Assembly (NCBI GenBank): GCA_002081555.1
Contig: MZNV01002631.1
Coordinates: forward strand, 1 to 22,512
From: Protostelium mycophagum
Lineage: Eukaryota > Evosea > Variosea > Protosteliida > Protosteliaceae
Direction: 5' to 3'
DNA: 22,512 nucleotides
A program made the position numbers and the translations under genes. Positions 1 through 9,215 of the stretch are shown here, in pieces. Each line of letters starts with the position of its first letter. Within the stretch, counting starts at the first letter, position 1. The notes under the pieces were generated by a model. The model did not search any database. It was not told where the DNA came from and was given only the letters and a program-made list of their open reading frames with translations.

Positions 1-265
1 TTCTTGTTGACCCGTCGGGTCGCATACATTTATTAATTTTTGTTGACTTATTGGGTTGCACATATTGGCTATTTTTGTCAACATGTTGGGTCGTGTACAT
101 TTACTATTCTTGTTGACCTGTTAGGTTGCGTATGTCTACTTTCTTGTTGGCCTGCAGGTCCTGCACATTTACTATTCTTGTGGGGTCGCATATATCTGCT
201 GTTCTTGTCAACCTATCAGGTTGCAAAGAAAATTGATTATTGTCAACCTGTTAGGTTGTAAAGTT
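1..265. repeat. Degenerate ~35-bp tandem repeat with palindromic core
   Basis: About seven to eight imperfect units of roughly 35 bp follow one another. Each holds a core like TTGACCTGTTRGGTTGC followed by an AT-rich spacer (CATACATTTACTATTCT-like). The cores are near-palindromes: CAACCTGTTAGGTTG (two copies of this type, one with ATC in the centre) and GACCCGTCGGGTC. The array may extend left of the window. Open frames across it are by-products of the repeat and I do not call them genes. Function unknown. Confidence 0.7.
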
Positions 266-1173
266 GGTATTTTTGTGTGTGTATTACAATTCTTACTGGA
301 GGAATTTGATTGGAAAATTGCAAAATTGGGCTGGACCAAGTTATATGATTCTGCCAAGCATTTTGCTGTCTGTGATGCTTGCTTTTGAAGCTATATTTTT
401 GAACCAAGTGACAAATTGATGTAAACATTGGTTCTATTGTTGCACAGCCTTTGCCTTACATTTAAATTGTAAATAAGACAACAAATGCATTGCAAAGATA
501 AATACATCATAATATTATACTTTTGGATTTTAGATTTGCAAATGTGTGCAAATCCGCTCAAATGAGTGCAAATCCGCACAAATGAGCATAAAGTGTGCAC
601 ACCTATAATTGTGTCTTAACTGTGATGGATTTTGCGGTAAGATACACTCAAAATCACTGGAAATTTCCGGTTCTGCTTACAGGATTTTGATGCCTGTTCA
701 TTGGCAATTGTCTGTGACATCTCCTGTCGTCGAAAGTGCCCAAATAAACCCGCACTTGAAGTGGCACCAACACCCAGGAGCTGTCTTTAAGTTTCTTTCT
801 TGTTTTTCAGTAGTTCCAACAGTTTCTTCCCTTCCTTAGACTTACAGTACTCCTTCAGTGTGAGTCAACTTCTAACATTTGGGAGCAACCATACTCTAAA
901 GATTCTGTTTGTCTAACTAGGGATACTAATTCTCTAAGACAAGAAACAAACCCTTGACTGGGCAGTTTTTGTATATGAAAACCTTTGAGTTTTGTATCAG
1001 ACCCTTGACTGGGCTATACTTTTCTCACTTTTAAAAATGCTTTCACAAGGCTTGATTGCCGCTGGAAAGTCCTTTTAAACACAGACAGAGCCTCTTGAGA
1101 GGGGGGAACCTCTGTCAAAATTTTGTGACTGGCTCTAAAGAGGTCATATCAACACAGCACATCTTAAATGGTG
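266..1173. other. Gene-poor spacer
   Basis: AT-rich sequence without a convincing gene. It holds a 35-codon open stretch at 281-388 (+) that reads like the tail of a protein (Trp/Lys/Asp-rich) but has no partner exon in view, a possible transposon end at about 540-605, and two copies of the 13-mer CCCTTGACTGGGC starting at 951 and 1,002. Nothing else recognisable. Confidence 0.5.
538..606 (-). mobile_element. Possible hAT-type transposon terminus
   Basis: Read on the minus strand from about 606 inward, the sequence begins TAGGTGTGCACAC and continues with two ~21-bp subterminal repeats (GCGGATTTGCAC and GCGGATTTGCACAC cores separated by TCATTTG). A TAGGTGTGCA-like end followed by GCGGATTTGC subterminal repeats is typical of fungal and protist hAT elements. 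The element body would then lie to the left. The matching left end is outside the window or lost, and I could not identify a target-site duplication. Family assignment is inference from pattern only. Confidence 0.35.
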
Positions 1174-1569
1174 TCAAGGGGGCGTCAAGTGTCTTCTCAA
1201 CCATTCAGCGTGATTTGGAGAATTAATTATCACTACACCACCTGTTATATTGACATAAGCTGTGATATTGGTTGCTGTAGACAGTCCTGACAGCATAAAT
1301 GTTAAACCACCAGTGTAATTATTTGTTATAATGCTACTAGTGATACTTCCTGTAAATGTAGTATTTCCAGATACAGCCAGTCACTTCAATGCATGTATCA
1401 CTAAATGCCTAGCTATGCTAGATTCTACAAGAACCCAATCAGAGGTGCCCTGAAAATTCTCTACACAAATGTTGAATCCTTGACACCAATATGCAGTGAA
1501 TGAGGCTGCATTATCAAGGTGCTCTTTTATTCCTGATATATAAATCCTATCATATACAGTTATTAATTC
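1174..1569 (-). pseudogene. Broken fragment of a beta-helix-type surface protein
   Basis: The minus strand reads through one frame of about 131 codons, interrupted once by TGA (plus 1,381-1,383). The upstream part carries a Trp/Cys-rich segment (AYWCQGFNICVENFQG). The downstream part reads VSGNTTFTGSITSSIITNNY and then TNITAYVNITGG. This Ser/Thr/Asn/Gly-rich, N-glycosylation-sequon-rich pattern resembles the ectodomain of the adhesin at 18,940-22,485 of this window. No start, signal peptide or membrane segment is visible, so it looks like a gene remnant. An intron spanning the stop cannot be excluded. The link to the adhesin family is by composition and motif style, not by alignment. Confidence 0.4.
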
Positions 1570-1697
1570 TTATAGAAACACAAACTAATCTGGGATAATA
1601 ATAAAAATTGTTGAGTATCTATTGATCAAATTAATGATTGATCAAAATTCTGAATGATCATAAAAATGCAAGTACAAAGTGAACTTTGATTTTCAGC

Positions 1698-1844
1698 CCT
1701 CAATACAAATGGGGCAATTATATGAATGGTCTTACACAACTTGCTATAGACATACTGTCTATCTCTGCTTCTTTTGTAGATGTTGAGAGACTGTTCAGTC
1801 ATAGAGAAATGACAGTTTTTGCAGGCACATCCACCATCATATGA
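1698..1844 (+). mobile_element. hAT transposase relic (C-terminal dimerisation region)
   Basis: One frame of 48 codons reads ...LAIDILSISASFVDVERLFS... and ends at TGA 1,842-1,844. This matches the hAT C-terminal dimerisation signature (LAxDxLSIPASSxxxERxFS), including the SVDVERxFS variant known from fungal hAT elements. Only this ~50-residue tail survives; the RNase-H-like catalytic core and BED zinc finger are not recognisable upstream, where the sequence is AT-rich and stop-ridden. No intact terminal inverted repeats bracket it in view. It is a dead fragment of a class II DNA transposon. Confidence 0.7.
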
Positions 1845-2284
1845 TCTTAGGCAACTTTTGTTGAATAAAAAAATTAAAATCCTTTTAAAAGTTCAATCCT
1901 TAAGCCGGATTTCTTTTAAAAAATTCTTTTATTTTGCAGTTCCTTTTCCTTCTTTTTCCTTTAGATTCTTAGAGAAACTTTAAAATTCCTTTGCAAGATT
2001 AGTGGTGGCGCCACCTGAAGGATATTGTCGCAGCACAGTGCACAGACCATGCCTGCCTCATTATCAACCGGGCGACAAGGCCAAAAAGTGTCTGCGCTAC
2101 CGTGCTGGCCGCCAAAAAAATACTAAATTTGTGTTTGAGTTGACTCCACATATCCCCTCTGGCATTGTAGTTGATGTTTTAGTTTTCGCGGAAACCAACC
2201 GCGCAAGATCATAATCACAGCCACACGACCGGCTAAGAAGGTAAGACGACAGCGCCAGTTTGGGTTGTTTTTTATTTTAACATT
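1845..2284. other. Intergenic stretch, no gene recognised
   Basis: The first ~150 bp is AT-rich (poly-A/T tracts, ttcctttt runs). From ~2,000 the base composition rises, and an open frame without ATG runs to about 2,214, but its product resembles nothing I know. A splice-donor-like AAG|gtaagacg occurs at about 2,240. The stretch may be the distal promoter or 5' leader of the gene at 2,746. Confidence 0.4.
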
Positions 2285-2615
2285 CTGACGTAATCTTAGG
2301 TCTGTTGGTTTCATATTGGTCGTCTGAAGAGTTCATCTGGATCCGTTTCGAAGGTAGGAACGTTCAACCGCACGTTCGGCCTCTCCTTTTTGAAATGTCG
2401 GCTGATTCATTTTTACATTTTTCTGACTCTTCCTCAGCTCATCTCGTCGCCTGACGTAATCTTAGGTCTGTTGATTCATATCGGTCATCTGAAGATTTCA
2501 TCTGGAGCCGTTTCGAAGGTAGGAACGTTCAACCGCACGCTGGACCTCTCCTTTTTGAACTGTCGGCTGATTCATTTTTACATTTTTCTGACTCTTCCTC
2601 AGCTCATCTCGTCGC
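2285..2615 (+). repeat. 166-bp direct tandem duplication (two copies)
   Basis: Copy 1 is 2,285-2,450 and copy 2 is 2,451-2,615. Both start CTGACGTAATCTTAGG and end CTCATCTCGTCGC, with only a scattering of substitutions and small indels between them, so the duplication is recent. Each copy contains a donor-like GAAG|gtaggaacg and an acceptor-like ttcctcag|CTC about 90 bp apart, so each could be spliced as a leader exon plus intron. The copies lie directly upstream of the 5' UTR intron of the next gene. The 86-codon open frame across them comes from the repeat and is not called. Confidence 0.85.
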
Positions 2616-2646
2616 CGCACCGCCGCCATCTCGAACTGTCTTCAAG

Positions 2647-2745
2647 GTAATTTTATACGCTTGATCTCTGTTTTGAGACGTTGGTATCAGATCATTTTGA
2701 TGACTGTAACCTCGTTAGTCATGATTAATCATCTAATTTATCCAG
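2647..2745 (+). other. Probable 5' UTR intron of the next gene
   Basis: CTTCAAG|gtaattttat ... taatttatccag|ATGGC is a 99-bp GT-AG intron whose acceptor lies immediately before the start codon at 2,746. A TAAT-type branch sequence precedes the acceptor. Inferred from sequence only. Confidence 0.5.
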
Positions 2746-3255
2746 ATGGCAAGCACTCATCTCACCTCTCTTGTCACCAAACTTGGGCAGCTCAACCCCT
2801 CTCCTGCAGATATAAGTGCTATTGCCGCCAAATTATCTCTTGCTGAGAAGGACAGCAACATCACACAACTCATGCTCTGGGATAATGCAGCCAACATCAT
2901 CACCCAATTAGACAATATGAGAAATTATGTATCCACTGCCGCTCAAAACGCTCCAGCGGGTGAGCTGACATCTACAATTCTCCATTTATTCTCGTCGCGG
3001 TGTCAGGAGGCCTACCGGGCCTTGGCTTGCTTTCTCAATCTCAAAAATTCTTTTTTTTCGTTCTTTTGAGGTGTCTGTCTTAGAGGACTCTTGGCTTGCG
3101 TTGTGGCGCGTTACAGGTTACATGGTGTTGTAAATTTGATTTATGTAATTCTTTTGTCTTAATCTTGGAAAAGTGGAACAGGTATTGGAACAAATCAGTT
3201 AGCTAAAATTGTTGCAGCAGTGAATGCCTGCGATGACCAACATGGAATTAGGTAG
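2746..3255 (+). CDS. Small hypothetical protein, spliced
   Basis: I do not recognise this gene. Exon 1 (2,746-2,959) gives 71 residues of acidic/polar alpha-helical character starting MASTHLTSLVTKLGQLNPSP, with no signal peptide or membrane segment. A donor GCGG|gtgagctgac follows in phase 1. Two acceptors keep an open frame. The preferred one, tggaacag|GTATTGG, gives exon 2 at 3,182-3,255, a hydrophilic tail (QLAKIVAAVNACDDQHGIR) and TAG: 95 residues in total, phases consistent, with an unusually long intron (222 nt) for this genome. The nearer acceptor (gtgtcag|GAGG at 3,006) gives a 47-nt intron and a low-complexity, Phe-rich tail ending at 3,083. The ATG directly after a spliced leader supports the start. 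It may be one member of a lineage-specific family. Confidence 0.45.
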
Positions 3256-3646
3256 TGTGCACTGAAATACTAATTAATAGTATGTCGCTTCTGCTATTGT
3301 GGATCTGAACCACCATACTGGTCAACACATTCAGATATAGTTATGACCCTGACAGGCGAGTCTGGTACATCAGCCAAACCACCTTCACCTTGAGAAATAA
3401 TTAAACAGACCCGGTAGTGACAAATAAATCATGATTGAAGATCCGGTTATACTCTCGTCAATGTCTCTTGCTGCCTCTCTTCCTTTCCAAATACCCATAC
3501 CTCCAGTGATTGTCCTCTTCTACAACGAGTCAACATCTTCCAAAAATGCAGCAGAAACTCACCTGTACAGGATATATGGAGATGTATCACTGGCTGGTTT
3601 ATGAGCTGATTGATGCCGAAAATGACATTTATACTCCAGAAATACA
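3256..3646. other. Region downstream of the MFS gene, no firm gene
   Basis: This lies 3' of the MFS gene (minus strand) and probably contains its 3' UTR. A minus-strand open tail at 3,294-3,391 (GEGGLADVPDSPVRV then SECVDQYGGSDPQ and a stop) reads like a C-terminal exon preceded by an acceptor-like tttctcaag, but no upstream exon joins it convincingly. One copy of the CTACAAC motif occurs at 3,520. Confidence 0.4.
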
Positions 3647-5593
3647 TTAATTACTAGTATTTATTGAAATGTTGAGTATCTTAGCTCTCTTTTGCACTAG
3701 AAAGAATATGGTCAGAGAAATGAAGGAGATTCCGTTCAGACCAGCCACGACGAACAATACCATTCCTACATCCGTCAATACTATCTGAATATGTTCTTGA
3801 ACATCTGATCGCCTCAAAGTGATCGGTAAAAACGCTGCAAATTAACCATAAAATAGACTTGACCTGGAATCTTTGGTTCGTGAAGTGTGGTTCGCTCGAA
3901 AATTGTTGGGAAAAATAATGGCCCTATAAGCCCACTGATTGTCTGTACCGACACTATCACCCCCATTAAGGATGCCTGAAGTAGATTAGTTTGCCTCATT
4001 TATCCATCTACAACTGACCAATTGTTCAGGTTGATAAGCTGTACACAGCATAGCCTGTAGTGTGGGGCCTGATTGCTTGTCAGATCAATCCACTACAAGC
4101 GAAATATACTGACTAGCCATATATGCGAAACATCTCAGTAATGTGAGTGGGTACAGTTGCCACCTATGTGGAATCAAAGATGGATGACGTCGTCACGCAC
4201 CAGCTCCATGAGAAGGGTGTTGCCACGACACCCAATGCACCTATCAAGATGCCGACACATGACGCCAGCTTATCACCCAATACCGGCACGACAAACCGTG
4301 TGAGCGGACCAGACATAACCATGCCGAAACCAGCTGCAGAAGAAATAGTCCCCATCATAAAATTGCTCTTGTCTTTGTAGATGTATTTGACATAAGGATA
4401 GTACGCGTCCATTATTCCTGTGCACATCAGTCATCTCTGCGATAACTTGGGATGGAATACCCTCGAATGCGAAGCTGAGCAAGAATAGGACAAAAGAGAG
4501 GAAGATGGTGGTGGGTGTCTTTAGCAAGAGTCCGAAACTCATAGCAGGATTCAGTTTCCTCCAACTCAATGTGTCTTTGGACTGTCGATGATCAGCCATG
4601 AATGCATGAGTGTGATCACGACTAAAGCAGTATCTCACCAAGTTTTGGTTCGTCTCGGGGATGATCAGTAAGATGAAGATGCCCAAAGACATGATGCTGA
4701 TGGAGATATAAAACACCATCCGAAAGCCAAGCTATGAAGTGTAAAGACATGATCATCTAAACATCTCACCTTGTCAGCGACAAGACCTGAAACGGCTGGA
4801 AATCCGATCATTGAAAATCCATAGCAGACACTGTACATCGAGAGGCCAAAAGCTGAATTATTATTTAACTAAAAAAACTGGCATATCGCCACACCTCTTT
4901 TGTCCTCTGTTGTCACATCGGTAATTGCTGCCAAGATGACAGCGAAGACACCTGCACAGTTTTATTTGCAGTTGTATGCGATAAGTATATGAATAAATAC
5001 CATTAACAAGAGCTGAAAACGTTTTTGTTACAAAGAATATCCACATCGGTGAGCCTATGATGAAGGACACCATCTCGGTGGTCATGCCGATCTGACACTT
5101 TCAGATTACGTCGATTTTTATACACTTACACAGCCGATTAGAAGGAGTGGCTTGCGACCGAAACGGTCAGAGAGAGCACTGAAGACAGGGGACAGAAGGA
5201 ACTGCCCCAAACTTTCGATAAGACCGAGGTATCCGTTGAGTTTTGTGGCAGCTGCATTGGCCTCATCATCTCCCAGCCCGCGTTCCTGATTCTATGAACT
5301 GCTAGGCGTGAAGAATCCTTACCTTGTACAGTTGCAGCAGTCTCAGAAAGGTCATCGCACTGAAAAAAATATAGCCAATCCAAAAGACGATCAAAAATGG
5401 GATGAGATAAGCTAAACAAGGTGTGGCCCACGATCTCGTCATGTTTGATGATTTTTCAGGGTCTAGTGGGAGACCTTTCCAAATCAGTTTTCAGGACGAT
5501 CGATTGAAGATGATCACCTAATAGAGGTTTGGAATCGTCATATTCTTCATGGGTCTCCTCGTCATCATCGTTTATGCTCGATTTGTACCTCAT
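3647..5593 (-). CDS. MFS transporter, TetA/SLC46-like, 12 introns
   Basis: Predicted 483-residue polytopic carrier of the major facilitator superfamily; substrate unknown. Exons (minus strand, in order): 5,593-5,518; 5,474-5,323; 5,291-5,130; 5,091-5,001; 4,951-4,895; 4,852-4,770; 4,731-4,639; 4,581-4,461; 4,417-4,201; 4,163-4,114; 4,068-4,019; 3,975-3,864; 3,834-3,647. All phases agree. The N-terminus is acidic (INDDDEETHEEYDDSKPLL), then the first membrane segment (AYLIPFLIVFWIGYIFFSA). MFS motif A is LSDRFGRKPLLLIG near residue 120. The second half carries SPTLQAMLCTAYQPEQL and SLMGVIVSVQTISGLIGPLF, as in the TetA/HIAT1-type group. The 57-nt intron 4,582-4,638 is in frame without a stop and might be retained. 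Introns are 29-57 nt. An in-frame ATG at 5,665 would add 24 residues; I chose 5,593 because the acidic tail follows directly. Confidence 0.88.
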
Positions 5594-5790
5594 TCTCTCG
5601 ACCTGGTGGATAATGGCACATCCGAGTCTTGCGAATCTTCTGTTCAAAAATCTCGGACGTAACACCTCCTTTCATCTCCGAGCCAACACTTGCGACATTG
5701 TCGTTTGGGTTTTGCGACATTATCGTTTCGGTCATTGTCGTTTCCAAGGGCAACCAGACATTTTATCGCTTCTCAGCATTTATATAAATT

Positions 5791-7557
5791 TTATCTCTTC
5801 TTCTTGTCTCCCCCAATCTTTTTGACGGGTGTTCCAGAGGTCTTTGGCTTCTTTGCATTCTTCCCGCCCTTTTTCTTGTCTTCGACAGCCTCCACCTTCC
5901 TTTTGATGGGCGCGCCAAAGTAACTGTCGAGCCTATTCTGTACGGATGTTCCGCGAGATTTCTTCAACTTTTCGATACCTTTCCGGATCAGAAATCTTTC
6001 GAAGAGAATTAGAAAAATTCATTTTAGTCAAGAAATTACCAGATTTAACTCTTTCTTCCGCGAATCCTTTTTCTTTGACTAGATATTGAATCAATCCCTC
6101 CTCGTCAGGGTCTTTCCATTTCAGCTGTGGATATCAGATTTACATCGTTGTAGATCGGTAAGAATGATTGTTTACCTCGATTTGGTCTACAGGAAGTACG
6201 TCTGGTTCGTGGAAAAGTTTGCGAACACGCTGATAATCGAAAGATTCTGGCAGGGGATATTTAGTCGTGTCGAGATTGGCTAAAATGGTCTCCAAGTTTT
6301 TGTGTTTCTTGATCAAATCGAAAGCGCGGACTGGACCAATACCTGGAAAAAGATCAGGAGAGCTATTTTTAGATTTAATCCGGGTTTTCAATTTTCAGAA
6401 ATTCAACATTTTAGAATATATTATTTTGAGGGTCACAGATCCAACCTCTTCAAGTTGGAAGAATCAAAAAAATAAATCGTCATAAGGTGAATCTTGTAAA
6501 GTGAACCGTTGTAGATGGTGAAATCCCACCCTTGATCGAATCGGCGTAATCACAACCCAATAATATACACAGATCAACGAATTGGTCCATATTAAGGCCC
6601 ATGTGCTCCAAAGCAACGGTCAAGTTGATCTCTTTGATGGGCATCTTCCTTGCTTCAGAGAAGGTGAGATGACGGATCAAGATGCTGGCTCCAAATGTGA
6701 GAGAGTCCATGTCTTCAGATCCTATTCCGAATTACAAGTGAATAACGTGAAAAAATCATAATTTTGTGTTTGTACAACATTGTGACTGAACGCGCTCATG
6801 TCACGGTAGTAAACGTGACGATTACCGTACTTTGAAAAGAGGGAATCATGCTGAAGCGTGAAAACCGAAACAATTGTAGATTAGAAGTTAAAAATTACCG
6901 GTGGCGTAGACGAGACCGGCGGCTGTCATCTTGGCACATTGTGCCTCAGCTTCAGTGGGCGACTCGACAATCGGAACTCCCATGAGCTCGAGCAACCTCT
7001 TGGCCTCCTCAGTGTGTTTTCTCGTCACTTTTACTGTTCTTTTTGCGAATTTGGCGATGGTTTCTGAATCACCGGCTTCATCTGCAGCCTTTTTGTTTTC
7101 TTCTGCCTCTTCACGCTTTGCAAGTCTCTTGGCGAGCTGAGAGAAGATCAGTCATCCTCATCTTGGATGTACAGATCAACATCCAAAATCAAAAGTGATA
7201 TACCTCTTCTGCCTTGAGATCGGGAGGCTTTCCGTCAAAGACATACACTGGCTTGACTCCATTATTGATCATACGGATGGTTCTATGGAAAAGACCTTGC
7301 AAGTGCCTGTATGGTTGAGTGACCTCAGCATCTTCAAATTACACCCACGAGGTGGTTTCACCAGTCTCATCAGTCAAACTTGATCCGGCGGCTTGACCGG
7401 TTCCCTCTCCTCCAATACGGACGGCGATCAAAAATTGATATAGTGACATAGAGGCATCTATGGCGATCTTTCTGTTAAAGAGATTCTTCATCTCTGTCTC
7501 AGTAATGGATCCGGGTGCATGATCAGTGATCAACTTCTGAAGACCATGAATTCCCAT
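5791..7557 (-). CDS. FEN1: Flap endonuclease 1 (FEN1/RAD27)
   Basis: Structure-specific 5' nuclease that removes RNA-primer flaps in Okazaki-fragment maturation and acts in long-patch base-excision repair. 393 residues (human 380). Exons: 7,557-7,349; 7,306-7,204; 7,136-6,899; 6,721-6,530; 6,342-6,176; 6,124-6,040; 5,978-5,791. The N-terminus is [10 protein letters not shown] with metal ligand D34 in [23 protein letters not shown] gives the second Asp (~94). [11 protein letters not shown] gives the two Glu ligands; [11 protein letters not shown] and [18 protein letters not shown] give the remaining Asp ligands and the helix-hairpin-helix. The C-terminal PCNA-interacting box is QNRLDSYF, followed by a Lys-rich nuclear-localisation tail. 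All catalytic residues are present. Two introns (6,343-6,529, 187 nt; 6,722-6,898, 177 nt) are long for this genome. The ATG is fixed because the mature enzyme needs Gly2. Confidence 0.96.
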
Positions 7558-7689
7558 GTTGCTTCGTGTTATGCAAACGTGACTTTTTGTTTTTGAAAAC
7601 GGCCAGAAAATTGGCGGGAGAATTACGTCCGTCTACAAATGGTCCAAAAAACCGGAATAATCACATCGCTTTTCGGAAAGATTGAGAAC
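7558..7689. promoter_or_regulatory. Shared divergent promoter, FEN1 / cytochrome b5
   Basis: Only 132 bp separate the FEN1 start codon (minus) from the cytochrome b5 start (plus), so the two genes must share a compact bidirectional promoter. There is no clear TATA box; the interval contains poly-A/T runs and GGCGGGAGAA at about 7,612. Inferred from arrangement. Confidence 0.6.
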
Positions 7690-8234
7690 ATGAGCAAGCC
7701 CTTAGTCACCGTTGCTGAAGTTGCCAAGCACAACAAAAAGGATGATTGTTGGGTGATATACAAGGGAAAGGCATATGACATCTCCAAGTTCATAGAGGCA
7801 CACCCAGGAGGAGAAGATGTCCTCTTAGACCTCGCTGGTGAGCGCTTCGCCTTATTTTCATTCCATGTATTGAATTATTCTGGCAGGACGTGATTGCACA
7901 CGCGATTTCGACGATGTCGGTCACTCTGAGTCAGCCATCGAGATGATGATCGAGTTCCTTCAAGGAGATATGGTGCGTATATAGATGTCGCTTCGTCCCG
8001 AAAATCATCTCATATCTATGTTAGGAACCCGTCGCCAAGGTCGTCAACGCACCCTCCACAACAAATGAGATACTGAAAGACGACAAAAAAGAGCCCGCCA
8101 AGCCTCAAGCTCAGAGAAGTGTTCCCACCCCTAAGCCTCGCCCAGAGGCCCCAGCCCCCAACGTCCTCACTTTTGTTGCGCCTGCTCTTCTGGCTGTTGT
8201 CTCCGCTGCTTACTACTTTTATTTCAGAAAATAG
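7690..8234 (+). CDS. Cytochrome b5, tail-anchored
   Basis: Small haem protein that passes electrons to ER desaturases, hydroxylases and P450s. 147 residues in three exons: 7,690-7,837; 7,887-7,972; 8,025-8,234 (introns 49 and 52 nt, phases consistent). The b5 domain covers residues ~4-78: VTVAEVAKHNKKDDCWVIYKGKAYDIS, first axial haem His in HPGGEDVLLDLAG, second His in FDDVGHSESA. A Pro/Lys-rich linker (EPAKPQAQRSVPTPKPRPEA) leads to one C-terminal hydrophobic segment (LTFVAPALLAVVSAAYYFYF) and the short basic end RK, typical of tail-anchored microsomal b5. An in-frame ATG at 7,639 would add 17 residues and leave little upstream promoter, so I prefer 7,690. It is convergent with Rab2, 54 bp away. 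Confidence 0.95.
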
Positions 8235-8269
8235 AGACATTTTTCTATAAAAACATGGAGGAAAGAATC

Positions 8270-8275
8270 TTTATT
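8270..8275 (-). terminator. AATAAA polyadenylation signal of Rab2
   Basis: On the minus strand AATAAA starts 13 nt after the Rab2 stop codon. It lies inside the 54-bp gap to the convergent cytochrome b5 gene, so the two 3' ends must be very short or overlap. Confidence 0.5.
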
Positions 8276-8288
8276 TACAAGAGCTCCT

Positions 8289-9113
<825 letters not shown>

Positions 9114-9215
9114 CGTTAGACGTGTGGTTTGTCTGGAGATGGCCCTCTGATTTGGCGGAGTGTCGGTTTACTTGAAGAATCATTCGGGTAAAACCACGTG
9201 GTCTTCCGGCTGATC
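9114..9215. promoter_or_regulatory. Shared divergent promoter, Rab2 / DNAAF11
   Basis: 102 bp lie between the two start codons. The interval is moderately GC-rich with CACGTG at 9,195 (an E-box-like palindrome). No TATA box is seen. Inferred from arrangement. Confidence 0.5.

Noticed and set aside
40-261. 73-codon frame over the left-edge repeats
   Set aside because: It consists entirely of the ~35-bp tandem repeat; hydrophobic content follows from the T-rich spacer.
281-388. Plus-strand 35-codon stretch reading EEFDWKIAKLGWTKLYDSAK to a stop
   Set aside because: Protein-like but very short, without a start or a joinable upstream exon; kept only as a note in the spacer entry.
609-839. 76-codon plus-strand frame
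   Set aside because: No recognisable domain and no upstream exon; it lies in a degraded region beside transposon debris.
2002-2214. 70-codon frame starting with GTG
   Set aside because: No ATG, no recognisable domain, and non-ATG starts are not expected in a nuclear gene.
2390-2650. 86-codon plus-strand frame with two copies of CRLIHFYIFLTLPQLISSP
   Set aside because: It comes from the 166-bp tandem duplication; each copy contains intron-like signals and the frame crosses them.
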